DNA of 64,000 nucleotides. Origin: Butyrivibrio sp. INlla14. Its GTDB lineage: Bacteria > Bacillota > Clostridia > Lachnospirales > Lachnospiraceae. A program made the position numbers and the translations under genes. Under the pieces are notes generated by a model. That model worked only from the letters and a program-made list of their open reading frames with translations. It was not told the DNA's origin and searched no databases. Positions 44,670 through 53,588 of the stretch are shown in pieces (the first letter of the stretch is position 1; every line of letters starts with the position of its first letter). The stretch is from positions 1 through 64,000 of the forward strand of contig NZ_FMVS01000014.1 of assembly GCF_900102515.1 (NCBI RefSeq), written 5' to 3'.

Positions 44670-47624
44670 ATGAGACCAGAAAATATAAAACTTTCCGCCT
44701 TTGGACCATATGCCGGGGCGATAGATTTAGATATGAATGAACTTGGGGAAAGAGGGCTTTACCTGATAACGGGAGATACCGGGGCAGGCAAGACCACTAT
44801 TTTTGACGCTATCTGTTTTGCTCTTTTCGGAGAGGCCAGCGGAGGCAGCAGGGAAGCCAACATGCTGCGCTCCAAGTACGCAGATGACGACACACCTACC
44901 TTTGTTGAGATGTCTTTTACCCATGGGGGAAAAGAGTATTTTATAAAGCGAAATCCAGAGTATATGCGCCCTGCAAAGCGCGGAGAGGGACTGAAAAAAG
45001 AGCTTCCAAACGCAGAGCTCCACATGCCGGATGGCAAAGTGATAACCAAGGTCAAGGACGTAAACAGTGCAGTTACTGAACTTCTTGGAATTGACAGAGG
45101 CCAGTTTAGCCAGATAGCAATGCTGGCTCAGGGAGACTTTCTAAAGCTCCTTCTGGCTGATACCAAGGAGCGCCAGGAGATTTTTAGAAAGCTCTTTAAG
45201 ACTGAGTGCTATCAGACTCTTCAGAATCAGCTTGAGGCTGAGCGCAAAAAGAGCTATGTGGCCTGTGAGGATGCCAAAAAGAGTGTTAAACAGTACATCT
45301 CAGGCATAGTCTGCAGGTCGGACGATCAGCTAGTGCTGGAAGCGGACAAGGCAAGAGCAGGAGAGATGGTCATAGACGATGTGATGGAGCTTATTGAAAA
45401 GCTCCTGTCTGGAGACCTGGCCAGGAAGGATGCGGCAAGGCAGCAGATAGAGGGCCTTGATAAGGCCCTTTCAGAAGTAAATGAGAATATTGGAAAGGCC
45501 AAGCAGCTTGAAAAAGCAGTAGCAGACCTTGAAAAAGCCAGAGCAGAGCTTGAAAAGGAGCTTCCAAGGGAAGAGGGCTTTAAGAAAGCCTTTGAAGATG
45601 CGGAAAAAGAGCTTCCTAAAAAGGATGATTACAGCAGGCTGAAGGCCCAGATAGAGGCAGAACTTCCAAGATATAGGGAATATGAGGAAGTACTTCTTGC
45701 TACTGGTAAGCTTGAGAAAGACATAGTAGCCTTGGAAAAGAGTATCGAGGTTTCTATAAAGGCTCAGGAGGAAAGGGCTTCTGAAATTGAGGAGCTTAAA
45801 AGGGAACTTTCTGGTTATCAGGATGTTGGAGCAAATAAAGAACATCTTTTATCAGAGAAAAAGGGGCTTGAAGATAGGAAAGATAAGCTTGATGTCCTAA
45901 ATAAGAAGGTTACAGCCCTTCAAAGAGATGAGAAGGCGCTGGAAAAGGCCAGGGAAGAGTATAAAGAGATTGATCATATCTACCAGGAAAAGAACGGTCT
46001 TTATGAGCATATTTTTAAGCTCTACAGAGATGGCCAGGCGGGAGTGCTTGCCACAACCCTTGTTGTAGGAGAGCCTTGCCCTGTCTGCGGTTCAAGAAAT
46101 CACCCAAGTCCTGCGTCACTGTCAATGGAGGTTCCAACTGATGCTGAGCTTAAAAAGGCCAAGAAAGATGCAGACATGGCCAGAGAAGAGGTAGCAGAGT
46201 CCAGCAGAAAGTGCAGCGAGCTTGGCAGCTCTTTTGACGTAAGCCTTGAGCATGCAAGGAGAGAGCATGAGGAGCTTGTGGGAGATATTATCACAAGTGC
46301 TGGAAGTGATGCTGCCGCATGTGGTACTGCTGCGGATAGTGGAATAGGTAAGAATGCTGCTGGTGGCGGTATAGGTGAGAATACTGCTGGTGGCGGTATA
46401 GGAAAGAGTTACGATGGCGAAGGGCAGCTTTTTTCAGGTATAGATTATAGGAATGATATGAAAGGCCCTGAGCCTCTTAGTTTGGAAGATATGAAAGAGT
46501 CTTCGGAGAAGCTTGCGAAAAGTTTATCTGAGAAGATTTCTGAGGTAGCAGGTCTTATCAAGGCTGAGGACCAGCGCATAGCCAGAAAAAACCAGCTTGA
46601 AAAGATAGTTCCTGAAACTGAAAGTGAGCTTAATAAGTTAAAAGAGCTCTCTTCCTCTCAGAAGGAGACGCTTGCGGCAGATAAGAGCCGCCATGAAGCT
46701 GATAAGAAGCAGTGCGAGAGCCTAAAGGCAGGATTTAGCTTTGAGAATAGGGCTAAGGCTGAAGAAAAGATAGGCGAGCTGGACTTTAAAGTGTCGGCAA
46801 TACAAAGCTCTTTTGACAAGGCAGACAAAGAGCTTAAGAGCCATGCCAAGAAGATAAGCCTTTTAAAGGGGCAGATCAAGGGACTTGAGGAGTCTCTCAT
46901 AGATGCCAAGGCTCCTGATATGGAGGTACTTCTTGCTAAAAAGAGTGAGCTTGAGGGAGAGAGGGCTTTACAGACTGATGCTTATACCAGCGCAAATGCA
47001 AGAATGGAGAGTAATGAGGCCGTAAGGGCAGGCATCGAGAAAAAACAAAAAGAGCTATCCCAGGCAGAAAAGCGCCTGTCCTGGATGAACTCTCTTGCAG
47101 ATACCGCAAGCGGCAAGCTCTCCGGCAAGGAGAAGATCATGCTGGAGACCTATATTCAGACCACATATTTTGACAGGATAATCGCAAGAGCGAATCTTAG
47201 ATTTATGAAGATGTCTGATGCCCAGTACGAGCTAAAGCGCCTGGAGGAGGCTACTAATAACAAGGGGCAGAGCGGACTTGACCTTGGCGTCATCGATCAC
47301 TACAATGGTACGAGACGAAGCGTCAAAACTCTGTCAGGAGGAGAATCCTTCATGGCAGCTCTTTCACTGGCACTGGGGCTTTCTGATGAGATCCAGTCAT
47401 CTGCCGGAGGCATTCAGATCGATACAATGTTTGTGGATGAGGGCTTTGGAACTCTGGATTCTGACTCATTGGAGCTTGCTTATAATGCTCTTGCAGGGCT
47501 CACTGAGGGTAACCGCCTTGTGGGAATCATATCCCATGTCACAGAGCTTAAGGAAAAAATCGACAAGCAGATAGTTGTCACCAAGGAAAAGAGTGGTGGC
47601 AGCAGAGCTGTTATTGTTGTGTGA
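44670..47624 (+). CDS. sbcC: SbcCD ATPase subunit C
   Basis: A 984-aa Rad50-type ATPase. Walker A GDTGAGKTTIF lies near residues 35-45. Two long coiled coils flank the zinc hook Cys470-Pro-Val-Cys473. The ABC signature KTLSGGESFMAALS and Walker B MFVDEGFGTLD are near the C-terminus. An odd Gly-rich insert sits at about 558-580 in the returning coiled coil, encoded by 27-bp near repeats. It pairs with SbcD. Confidence 0.95.
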   Translation: MRPENIKLSAFGPYAGAIDLDMNELGERGLYLITGDTGAGKTTIFDAICFALFGEASGGSREANMLRSKYADDDTPTFVEMSFTHGGKEYFIKRNPEYMRPAKRGEGLKKELPNAELHMPDGKVITKVKDVNSAVTELLGIDRGQFSQIAMLAQGDFLKLLLADTKERQEIFRKLFKTECYQTLQNQLEAERKKSYVACEDAKKSVKQYISGIVCRSDDQLVLEADKARAGEMVIDDVMELIEKLLSGDLARKDAARQQIEGLDKALSEVNENIGKAKQLEKAVADLEKARAELEKELPREEGFKKAFEDAEKELPKKDDYSRLKAQIEAELPRYREYEEVLLATGKLEKDIVALEKSIEVSIKAQEERASEIEELKRELSGYQDVGANKEHLLSEKKGLEDRKDKLDVLNKKVTALQRDEKALEKAREEYKEIDHIYQEKNGLYEHIFKLYRDGQAGVLATTLVVGEPCPVCGSRNHPSPASLSMEVPTDAELKKAKKDADMAREEVAESSRKCSELGSSFDVSLEHARREHEELVGDIITSAGSDAAACGTAADSGIGKNAAGGGIGENTAGGGIGKSYDGEGQLFSGIDYRNDMKGPEPLSLEDMKESSEKLAKSLSEKISEVAGLIKAEDQRIARKNQLEKIVPETESELNKLKELSSSQKETLAADKSRHEADKKQCESLKAGFSFENRAKAEEKIGELDFKVSAIQSSFDKADKELKSHAKKISLLKGQIKGLEESLIDAKAPDMEVLLAKKSELEGERALQTDAYTSANARMESNEAVRAGIEKKQKELSQAEKRLSWMNSLADTASGKLSGKEKIMLETYIQTTYFDRIIARANLRFMKMSDAQYELKRLEEATNNKGQSGLDLGVIDHYNGTRRSVKTLSGGESFMAALSLALGLSDEIQSSAGGIQIDTMFVDEGFGTLDSDSLELAYNALAGLTEGNRLVGIISHVTELKEKIDKQIVVTKEKSGGSRAVIVV
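46341..46408 (+). repeat. 27-bp coding tandem repeat in sbcC
   Basis: Two and a half copies of a 27-bp unit encoding GIGKNAAGG, GIGENTAGG, GIGK. The repeat stays in frame and interrupts the coiled-coil heptads after the zinc hook. Probably slippage-generated and possibly variable between strains. Confidence 0.75.
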
Positions 47625-47638
47625 ATTGAGGTATACAA

Positions 47639-49006
47639 ATGGCAATAAAAGTTACAGGTAAAAACAGAAGAGAATATATGACACAGACTCCTGTGCCCAA
47701 GCTGATACTGACTCTGTCAGTTCCAACAATTATCAGCATGATGGTAACAGCAATCTACAATACTGCGGACACCTTTTTTGTTGCCAGAGTATCTGACGTT
47801 GCAGAGATCAACACTTCTGCCACAGCAGCAGTTGGACTCGTATTTACCATAATGGCTTTGATCCAGGCTACAGGCTTCTTTTGCGGACATGGTTCAGGCA
47901 ACTACTTATCAAGAATGCTGGGAGCAGACAATTATAAGGAAGCCAGCGAAATGGCTTCTACAGGCTTTGCGCTAGCACTTATCCTGGGTGTGATATTTGC
48001 TATTACTGGGAATATCTTCGCAGGACCAATTGCAGGATTTCTTGGAAGAGGAGCGTCTAGCCAGACTCTTGAATTTACAATGCAGTATATGAGGATAATT
48101 CTCTTTGGCGCCCCATTTATGATGGCACAGTTTGTGGTAAACAATCAGCTCAGATTCCAGGGAGCTGCTTACTATGCCATGATTGGTCTTATGTGCGGTG
48201 CAGTTATGAACATGGTACTTGATCCACTTCTTATCCTGGTGATCCATCTTGGAGTAAGAGGCGCAGCTATAGCAACAGTTATGGGCCAGGCCACAAGCTT
48301 TTTGGTACTTCTTATTGGCACTAGCAAAGGGGAGAACATAAAGCTTCTTCCTCAGAATGTGCACCTCAACTGGCATTTTATTAAGGAAATCATTAACGGC
48401 GGGGCACCATCTCTTTTCCGTCAGGGCCTTGCCGCTATTTCTACACTTATTCTCAACTATACAGCTGGCTCAATTGGCTCAGATGCTGCAATTGCAGGTA
48501 TGAGTGTTGCGGGCAGGATCATGATGATGCTGGCAGCAGCTCTTATTGGATTTGGTCAGGGCTATCAGCCAGTCTGCTCCTTTAACTACGGCGCAGGCCT
48601 CACAGCCCGCGTAAAAGAGGGATTTAAGTTCTGCGTCAAGTATTCAACAATTGTTCTTGTTGGTATCGGCGCCGCAGCTTTTATTTTTGCTCCATACATT
48701 ATTTCTGGCTTTTCAAAGGACCATGCTGCGATTACTGTTGGTGTTGCAGCTCTTAGATTCCAGGCCTGCACACTTCCTCTTTCAGGAGCAATCGTCATCA
48801 GTAACATGATGCTTCAGTCTATCGGTAAGGGCGTCAAGGCTTCTATCACAGCTTCCGCCAGAAACGGAATCTGCTTTATCCCTATGATCCTGATCCTGCC
48901 TACATTCCTTGGCATCACAGGCGTAGAGATGGCCCAGGCCTGCGCTGATGTGCTATCTTTGTTCATCGCAATCCCCATGGCTTATACGGAACTTAAGAAA
49001 TTCTAA
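47639..49006 (+). CDS. MATE family efflux transporter
   Basis: A 455-aa, 12-helix exporter of cationic compounds driven by Na+ or H+. N-terminal features are typical (PVPKLILTLSVPTIISMMVT, then YNTADTFFVAR), as is the mid-protein GQGYQPVCSFNYGAG. It starts 14 bp after sbcC and is probably co-transcribed, though functionally unrelated. Confidence 0.93.
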   Translation: MAIKVTGKNRREYMTQTPVPKLILTLSVPTIISMMVTAIYNTADTFFVARVSDVAEINTSATAAVGLVFTIMALIQATGFFCGHGSGNYLSRMLGADNYKEASEMASTGFALALILGVIFAITGNIFAGPIAGFLGRGASSQTLEFTMQYMRIILFGAPFMMAQFVVNNQLRFQGAAYYAMIGLMCGAVMNMVLDPLLILVIHLGVRGAAIATVMGQATSFLVLLIGTSKGENIKLLPQNVHLNWHFIKEIINGGAPSLFRQGLAAISTLILNYTAGSIGSDAAIAGMSVAGRIMMMLAAALIGFGQGYQPVCSFNYGAGLTARVKEGFKFCVKYSTIVLVGIGAAAFIFAPYIISGFSKDHAAITVGVAALRFQACTLPLSGAIVISNMMLQSIGKGVKASITASARNGICFIPMILILPTFLGITGVEMAQACADVLSLFIAIPMAYTELKKF

Positions 49007-49010
49007 AACT

Positions 49011-49580
49011 TGCATTACTTGGCTTGGCGGAATGATGCAAAAAGAGGAAATTTAGATTTGTGCATTACTTAGGTGCTATTGAATGATGCAAGAAATGGAA
49101 TATATTGATATATGCACTACTCGAGCGTCAGATAATGATGCAAGAGTAGTGTTTTTGTTTGTTTTGCATTATTTGGACATGTCAGAATGATGCAGAATAA
49201 AGGAAAATATGATTTGTGCATTACTCGAGTGTCAGACAATGATGCAAAAGTAGTGTTTTTGATTTTTTTGCATTACAGTGGCTTGGCGGAATGATGCAGA
49301 ATAAAGGAAAATATGATTTGTGCATTACTCGAGTGCCAAAGAATGATGCAAAAATAATTTTTTTACTTGTTTTGCATTACAGTGGCTTGCCAGAATGATG
49401 CAGAAAAGAGAAAAATATGATTTGTGCATTATTCGAGTGTCAAAGAATGATGCAAGAATTGTGTTTTTATTTGTTTTGCATTACAGTGGCTTGCCAGAAT
49501 GATGCAGAATAAAGGAAAATATGATCTATGCATTACTCAAATTCCAGACAACGTTCCAGACAAAGATGCAAGAGTAGATG
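49011..49580. repeat. 52-bp tandem array of imperfect palindromes
   Basis: Eleven units beginning TGCATTA (or TGCACTA) start at 49011, 49061, 49113, 49165, 49217, 49269, 49321, 49373, 49425, 49477 and 49529, with a spacing of 52 bp after the first. Each unit is an imperfect hairpin, TGCATTAC...GAATGATGCA. Two types alternate: one with CAGTGGCTTG in the loop followed by AAAGGAAAATATGATTTG, the other with CTCGAGTG followed by a T-rich TGTTTTT tail. The true period is therefore 104 bp. It fills the gap after the MATE gene. Confidence 0.9.
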
Positions 49581-49639
49581 AAGAATATTATCAATTAGTG
49601 CAATTGACACTGCAAAACCTCGTTGTTATCATAACTAAG

Positions 49640-49756
49640 TGTTAGCGGCAACTAACATGTAAGAGCAAACGTAAGGCAGGCACGAGTGTTGACTTGTGTA
49701 TCTTTAGTCAAACGCATATCTGTGCCGGCCTTAAACATGTAAATACAACGTGGAGG
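49640..49756 (+). promoter_or_regulatory. Structured leader of the Tp47-like operon
   Basis: Hairpin 1: TGTTAG (49640-49645) with CTAACA (49652-49657). Hairpin 2: TAAGGCAGGCAC (49672-49683) with GTGCCGGCCTTA (49722-49733), one mismatch in twelve, enclosing TTGACT/AGTCAA (49689-49711). Imperfect direct repeats beginning AACATGTAA lie at 49654-49676 and 49734-49756; the second contains the GGAGG ribosome site. This looks like a cis-regulatory RNA or a protein-binding leader; no known riboswitch class was recognised. Confidence 0.5.
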
Positions 49757-49766
49757 AGCAGAAAGT

Positions 49767-51008
49767 ATGAAGAAAAAAGTATTAGCTATGACACTTGCTG
49801 TTATGACATTTGCAATGGCAGGATGTGGAAATGTGGCAGAAGATGCAAACGCAGATAATGCTGCGTCTGTGGTTTCAAGCGGGGAGACAGCTGCGGAGGG
49901 CGCTTCTGATGAAAGCGATGCAGTAGAAAGTGCTTCGGTAGAAGCAACAATTGCAGAGGAGGAAGTGCCTCTTGCAGCAGCACTTGACCCAAATACAGAG
50001 TATGTCTTTGGAACAGCAACACTTACCTATGCTGAGTTTTATGCAGGGGATGTATCAAGCACTGATTCTTATGATGCAGTTTCATCTGCAACAGCCAAGA
50101 AATATGAGATTTTCCCTAACATGAGCACAGACTTTGTGGATGAGACATCAAATGCAGAGGGCTACAACATTCTTGGAGTTAAGAATGTAAATGTGGCAGT
50201 ACCTGCTGATCAGGCAGAGGAATTTGCTAAGATCAATGACTCTTTTGCCAAGGCAGATGAAGAACCTGCGCAGTACAAGATTGTAAGCGTTGAAAATGGA
50301 CAGGCACAGTACTCGGCAACAGTGTTTAACATTACAGATACAGTAACAGACGCAACAGCAGAGCTTCTTACAGGAACAAACTGGGGAGATTATCAGCTCA
50401 ACGTTGTGGAAAACTCAACTAAGTACATCAGAAGTTCAAGAGAAGACGAGAATCTTCCAATTGGAACAGATATTCAGGGCGTTATCCTAGAGACAAAAGA
50501 TGGTCTCAAGGTAGGTATGGAGCACCTTCAGAGTATTTGGGTAATGCCTTACGAAATTTCTTTTAACATCGAAGCAGACAATACTCACAACCAGAGAGTT
50601 AAGTTCGACAACCTTTCAGAGCTGTCCAAGCTTGAGGAAAAAGAGATAGTTTCAGTAACCTTCATTAATCAGAATGACGCTTATGTGTATAACTTTGATC
50701 CGGTTTATGTAAAGCCAGTTTACAGAGATGTGGAAGTTACAGGTGTTATAGATGAAAAAGAGGGAACTCTTACCCTGACTGGAGTGCCTGAGGGACTTGA
50801 AAATCCTCAGATTGAGGCAGTATATATCGTCGGAAAGGGACATGACAGTGTAAAGACAAATCTTTGCAGCGGAGCTCTTGAAGGCGAGACAGTAACAATC
50901 GACGGCGCAGCTTTATCAGAAGCAAAGAGCGCTCAGGCAGAGGAAGGCCGCTATAGCGTTGTAATTTCAAGCGATAACTACGCTAACATAGCTGTAACGG
51001 TGGAATAA
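49767..51008 (+). CDS. Tp47-like exported lipoprotein
   Basis: A 413-aa lipoprotein; the signal ends FAMAGC (Cys20) and an acidic Ala/Ser/Glu-rich linker runs to about 72. The following segment, EYVFGTATLTYAEFYAG then YDAVSSATAKKYE (Asp103-Thr109), resembles the start of the Treponema 47-kDa lipoprotein (Tp47) family, and the C-terminus ends in a similar strand (GRYSVVISSDNYANIAVTVE). DAVSSAT also recalls the flavin-attachment motif of FMN-binding domains with Gly replaced by Ser. The stop overlaps the next start (TAATG). Role unknown; the context suggests envelope electron transfer. Confidence 0.75.
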   Translation: MKKKVLAMTLAVMTFAMAGCGNVAEDANADNAASVVSSGETAAEGASDESDAVESASVEATIAEEEVPLAAALDPNTEYVFGTATLTYAEFYAGDVSSTDSYDAVSSATAKKYEIFPNMSTDFVDETSNAEGYNILGVKNVNVAVPADQAEEFAKINDSFAKADEEPAQYKIVSVENGQAQYSATVFNITDTVTDATAELLTGTNWGDYQLNVVENSTKYIRSSREDENLPIGTDIQGVILETKDGLKVGMEHLQSIWVMPYEISFNIEADNTHNQRVKFDNLSELSKLEEKEIVSVTFINQNDAYVYNFDPVYVKPVYRDVEVTGVIDEKEGTLTLTGVPEGLENPQIEAVYIVGKGHDSVKTNLCSGALEGETVTIDGAALSEAKSAQAEEGRYSVVISSDNYANIAVTVE

Positions 51009-52261
51009 TGAAGTTCCTGATTTCCTTTTGTCTAATTGTATTATTGGTGCAAATCTGCGGTGACAGACTGAGGAAGAAGCCGCTCCCATACTATGTGGGA
51101 GCGGTTATTTTAGCGGCTGCAGCGATAACTGTTCAGCTTATGCCAGGTGATATCTTCTCTGGAAGTATTGCCCTGAAGACCGTTAAGGCTGTTCTGTCCT
51201 ACATTTCAGGGGGCGCCATGGTTGGAGCGCTGTTCACCCTTGTTATGTTTGCAGGGGCCTTTGTGCAGGGAAGCACGCTGGCTAAAAAGTCTATGCCTGT
51301 AAGAGCGCAGCTCTCAATTTTGGGCGGCATTCTGGCTATAGGGCACGGAATTGCCCTGGGGCAGAGCTTTATAAAGAGACTAAATTTTACTGTAGAATTT
51401 GTGATATCTCTTTTACTGCTCCTTGTGATGGTGCCGCTATTTGTGACCTCATTTACTGTGATCAGGAAAAAGATGAATCCAAAGTCCTGGAAAAAGCTTC
51501 AGCGCCTTGCATATCTCTTTTACCTTCTGACCTTTATCCACATTTTGGCCTTTGAAATGCCTAAGGCTCTGCGCGGGGTTAAGGGCTATGCACTTAACGT
51601 ATTCGCGTATTTTGTGGTTTTTGTGAGTTATCTCTTTTGCAGGATTTTCAGATCGGTCTATAAGAATGCAAAAGAAAAAATGTTAAGAGCCCAGGTTATT
51701 TCTGTGGTGGCGGTGCTGCTGATTGCTGCGGCCGGGAGTTTTGCTGTAGCAGCAAATAATGCCAGGAATAACAAATCAGAGGATTATGTGGATAATAGTG
51801 GGAACTTACCGGAAGTAATTGTGGATAACGAGGCTGATGGTGGGAATTCTCATGGTAATGATGGGGAATATCCAGAGGTTGCCGGCGCCAGAAGAACAAG
51901 TGAAAACGAAGATGCAGGAGAAATATTGGCTTCTGGACCAAAAGAAGTTGAAGTTGAGTCTTCAGAAAGTTATCATTATATAGATGGAACCTATTACGGC
52001 GAGGGAATGGGCAATAATGGCAAGATTGGCGTTAATGTCACCATTCAAAGCGGCATGATATCTGCCATTGAGATAGTTAAGTTTCCCGATGACGCGGACT
52101 ATTTTGATGTAGAAAAAGATGGTTCTAAGATGACACAGCAGATGATCGCGATTCAGAATGCTGAGGTTGATACTGTTTCCGGTGCGACCTACTCTTCTGA
52201 GGGACTTATTGATGCGGTGAGTGCGGCCCTTAAGGAGGCGGAGAGCGGAGCTTCTGAGTGA
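51008..52261 (+). CDS. Ferric-reductase-like membrane protein with C-terminal FMN-binding domain
   Basis: A 417-aa protein. About six membrane helices (1-230) with His residues in helices (LAIGHGIALGQ, FIHILAFEMP) suggest a heme-binding MsrQ/ferric-reductase-type core. An acidic linker (~255-320) leads to an external FMN-binding domain with the covalent-attachment motif DTVSGATYSS; Thr394 is the predicted flavin site. Starts at the overlapped ATG of TAATG and ends overlapping the ApbE start, so stoichiometric expression is likely. It would pass electrons from membrane heme to surface flavin. Confidence 0.85.
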   Translation: MKFLISFCLIVLLVQICGDRLRKKPLPYYVGAVILAAAAITVQLMPGDIFSGSIALKTVKAVLSYISGGAMVGALFTLVMFAGAFVQGSTLAKKSMPVRAQLSILGGILAIGHGIALGQSFIKRLNFTVEFVISLLLLLVMVPLFVTSFTVIRKKMNPKSWKKLQRLAYLFYLLTFIHILAFEMPKALRGVKGYALNVFAYFVVFVSYLFCRIFRSVYKNAKEKMLRAQVISVVAVLLIAAAGSFAVAANNARNNKSEDYVDNSGNLPEVIVDNEADGGNSHGNDGEYPEVAGARRTSENEDAGEILASGPKEVEVESSESYHYIDGTYYGEGMGNNGKIGVNVTIQSGMISAIEIVKFPDDADYFDVEKDGSKMTQQMIAIQNAEVDTVSGATYSSEGLIDAVSAALKEAESGASE

Positions 52262-53562
52262 AAACCAATAAGCGAAGTGCATCAAGTAATGATCAACTCT
52301 GGCGAAAAATTACATCGAGGAACAGAAAAGATTTGTGGAAGAAAGTATATATGAGTTTTAGCTTTAAAAGGATTAGAAGAAATATAAAACATAAAACAAT
52401 GGCTGGAATGGCGCTGATTTTATCAGTTGCCATTCTTTCTGGTTGCGGAAAAGGCAGCTTTCAGTTTCCCAAAGTTGTAGACGGCGGAGCAGTTGGTGAG
52501 GAGATAATGCACGTCAGCACTATATTTGCCATGGATACGGTTATGGATATTCAGGTGTATGGCGGTGAAGAAGCGGAAGGTCTTTTGGCAGATGCGGATA
52601 ATCAGATCCGCACTTTGGAAAAAGAGCTGTCTGTAACAGATGAAAATAGTGAGATTGCGGGGCTTAATGCAGCAGGATCAGCTGAGCTTTCTAAGGAGCC
52701 AGCACAGATCATGAAGGAAGCTCTGATGTACTGTGATAGCACAGATGGAGCTCTTGATATTACAATTTATCCGGTGCTCAGGGCTTGGGGCTTTACTACT
52801 GGAGAGTATCAGGTGCCTGGAGATGAGGAGATTGCAGGACTTCTTGAAAATGTGGATTACAGAAGTGTGAAGCTTGAAGAAGCAGATGCAGATGGCAGTG
52901 ATGATCAGGCAGCAGCACTCTGCACAATTCCAGAGGGCATGCAGGTTGATCTTGGCAGTGTGACAAAGGGCTACACCAGCAGGAAGCTTGCCCAATATTT
53001 CCGCGACAATGGAGTTACAAGTGCACTTATAAATCTTGGCGGAAATGTAGAGTGTGTGGGCAATAAGCCTAATGGCAGCAAGTGGAATGTGGCTGTAAAG
53101 AGCCCCTTTAAGGATAGTGATAGCGGAATCCTTGGGGTAATACAGGCTTCTGACGAGGCAATAATCACTTCCGGTGGATATGAGAGATATTTTGAGGAAA
53201 ATGGTGAAACTTACTGGCACATCATAGATCCTTCAACTGGAAAACCAGCAAGGAACGGCCTTATCTCCGTTACCATAATAGGTAAGGATGGCCTTATGTG
53301 TGACGCCCTTTCCACAGCTCTTTTTGTAAAAGGGCGTGATGGGGCTATTGATTACTACCGCAAATATTCCGCTGCCAGCACAGATTCGAGCAGCGTAGCC
53401 AATGACAAAACAGCAAATGCTGCAGATGCTGCGAAACAGGAAAGCTCTTTTGACATGATCCTTGTGACTACTGAGGGTGATGTCTACATAACCCCAGGAG
53501 CTTCAGAGAGATTCTCGCTTTCTTCCGAGTATCATGATCTTTCGCTTCATGTCTTGGATTAA
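52258..53562 (+). CDS. apbE: ApbE family FMN transferase (lipoprotein)
   Basis: A 434-aa enzyme that moves FMN from FAD to the Thr of exported flavoproteins; its substrate is very probably the preceding protein. ApbE blocks: IFAMDTVMDIQVYG, DLGSVTKGYTSRK, INLGGNVECVG, HIIDPSTGKPA and CDALSTALFVKG (Mg2+ site). A lipobox ILSGC follows an unusually long N-terminus. The GTG at 52258 has GGAG 7 nt upstream and overlaps the previous stop. An ATG at 52351 would give a normal lipoprotein signal and is a serious alternative. Confidence 0.9.
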   Translation: MKTNKRSASSNDQLWRKITSRNRKDLWKKVYMSFSFKRIRRNIKHKTMAGMALILSVAILSGCGKGSFQFPKVVDGGAVGEEIMHVSTIFAMDTVMDIQVYGGEEAEGLLADADNQIRTLEKELSVTDENSEIAGLNAAGSAELSKEPAQIMKEALMYCDSTDGALDITIYPVLRAWGFTTGEYQVPGDEEIAGLLENVDYRSVKLEEADADGSDDQAAALCTIPEGMQVDLGSVTKGYTSRKLAQYFRDNGVTSALINLGGNVECVGNKPNGSKWNVAVKSPFKDSDSGILGVIQASDEAIITSGGYERYFEENGETYWHIIDPSTGKPARNGLISVTIIGKDGLMCDALSTALFVKGRDGAIDYYRKYSAASTDSSSVANDKTANAADAAKQESSFDMILVTTEGDVYITPGASERFSLSSEYHDLSLHVLD

Positions 53563-53588
53563 TATAAGAGCCGCTAATATGAAGTATA

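Noticed and set aside
49011..49580. CRISPR array
   Set aside because: Spacing is regular, but the sequence between repeats is itself repeated in alternating types, and no cas gene is near.
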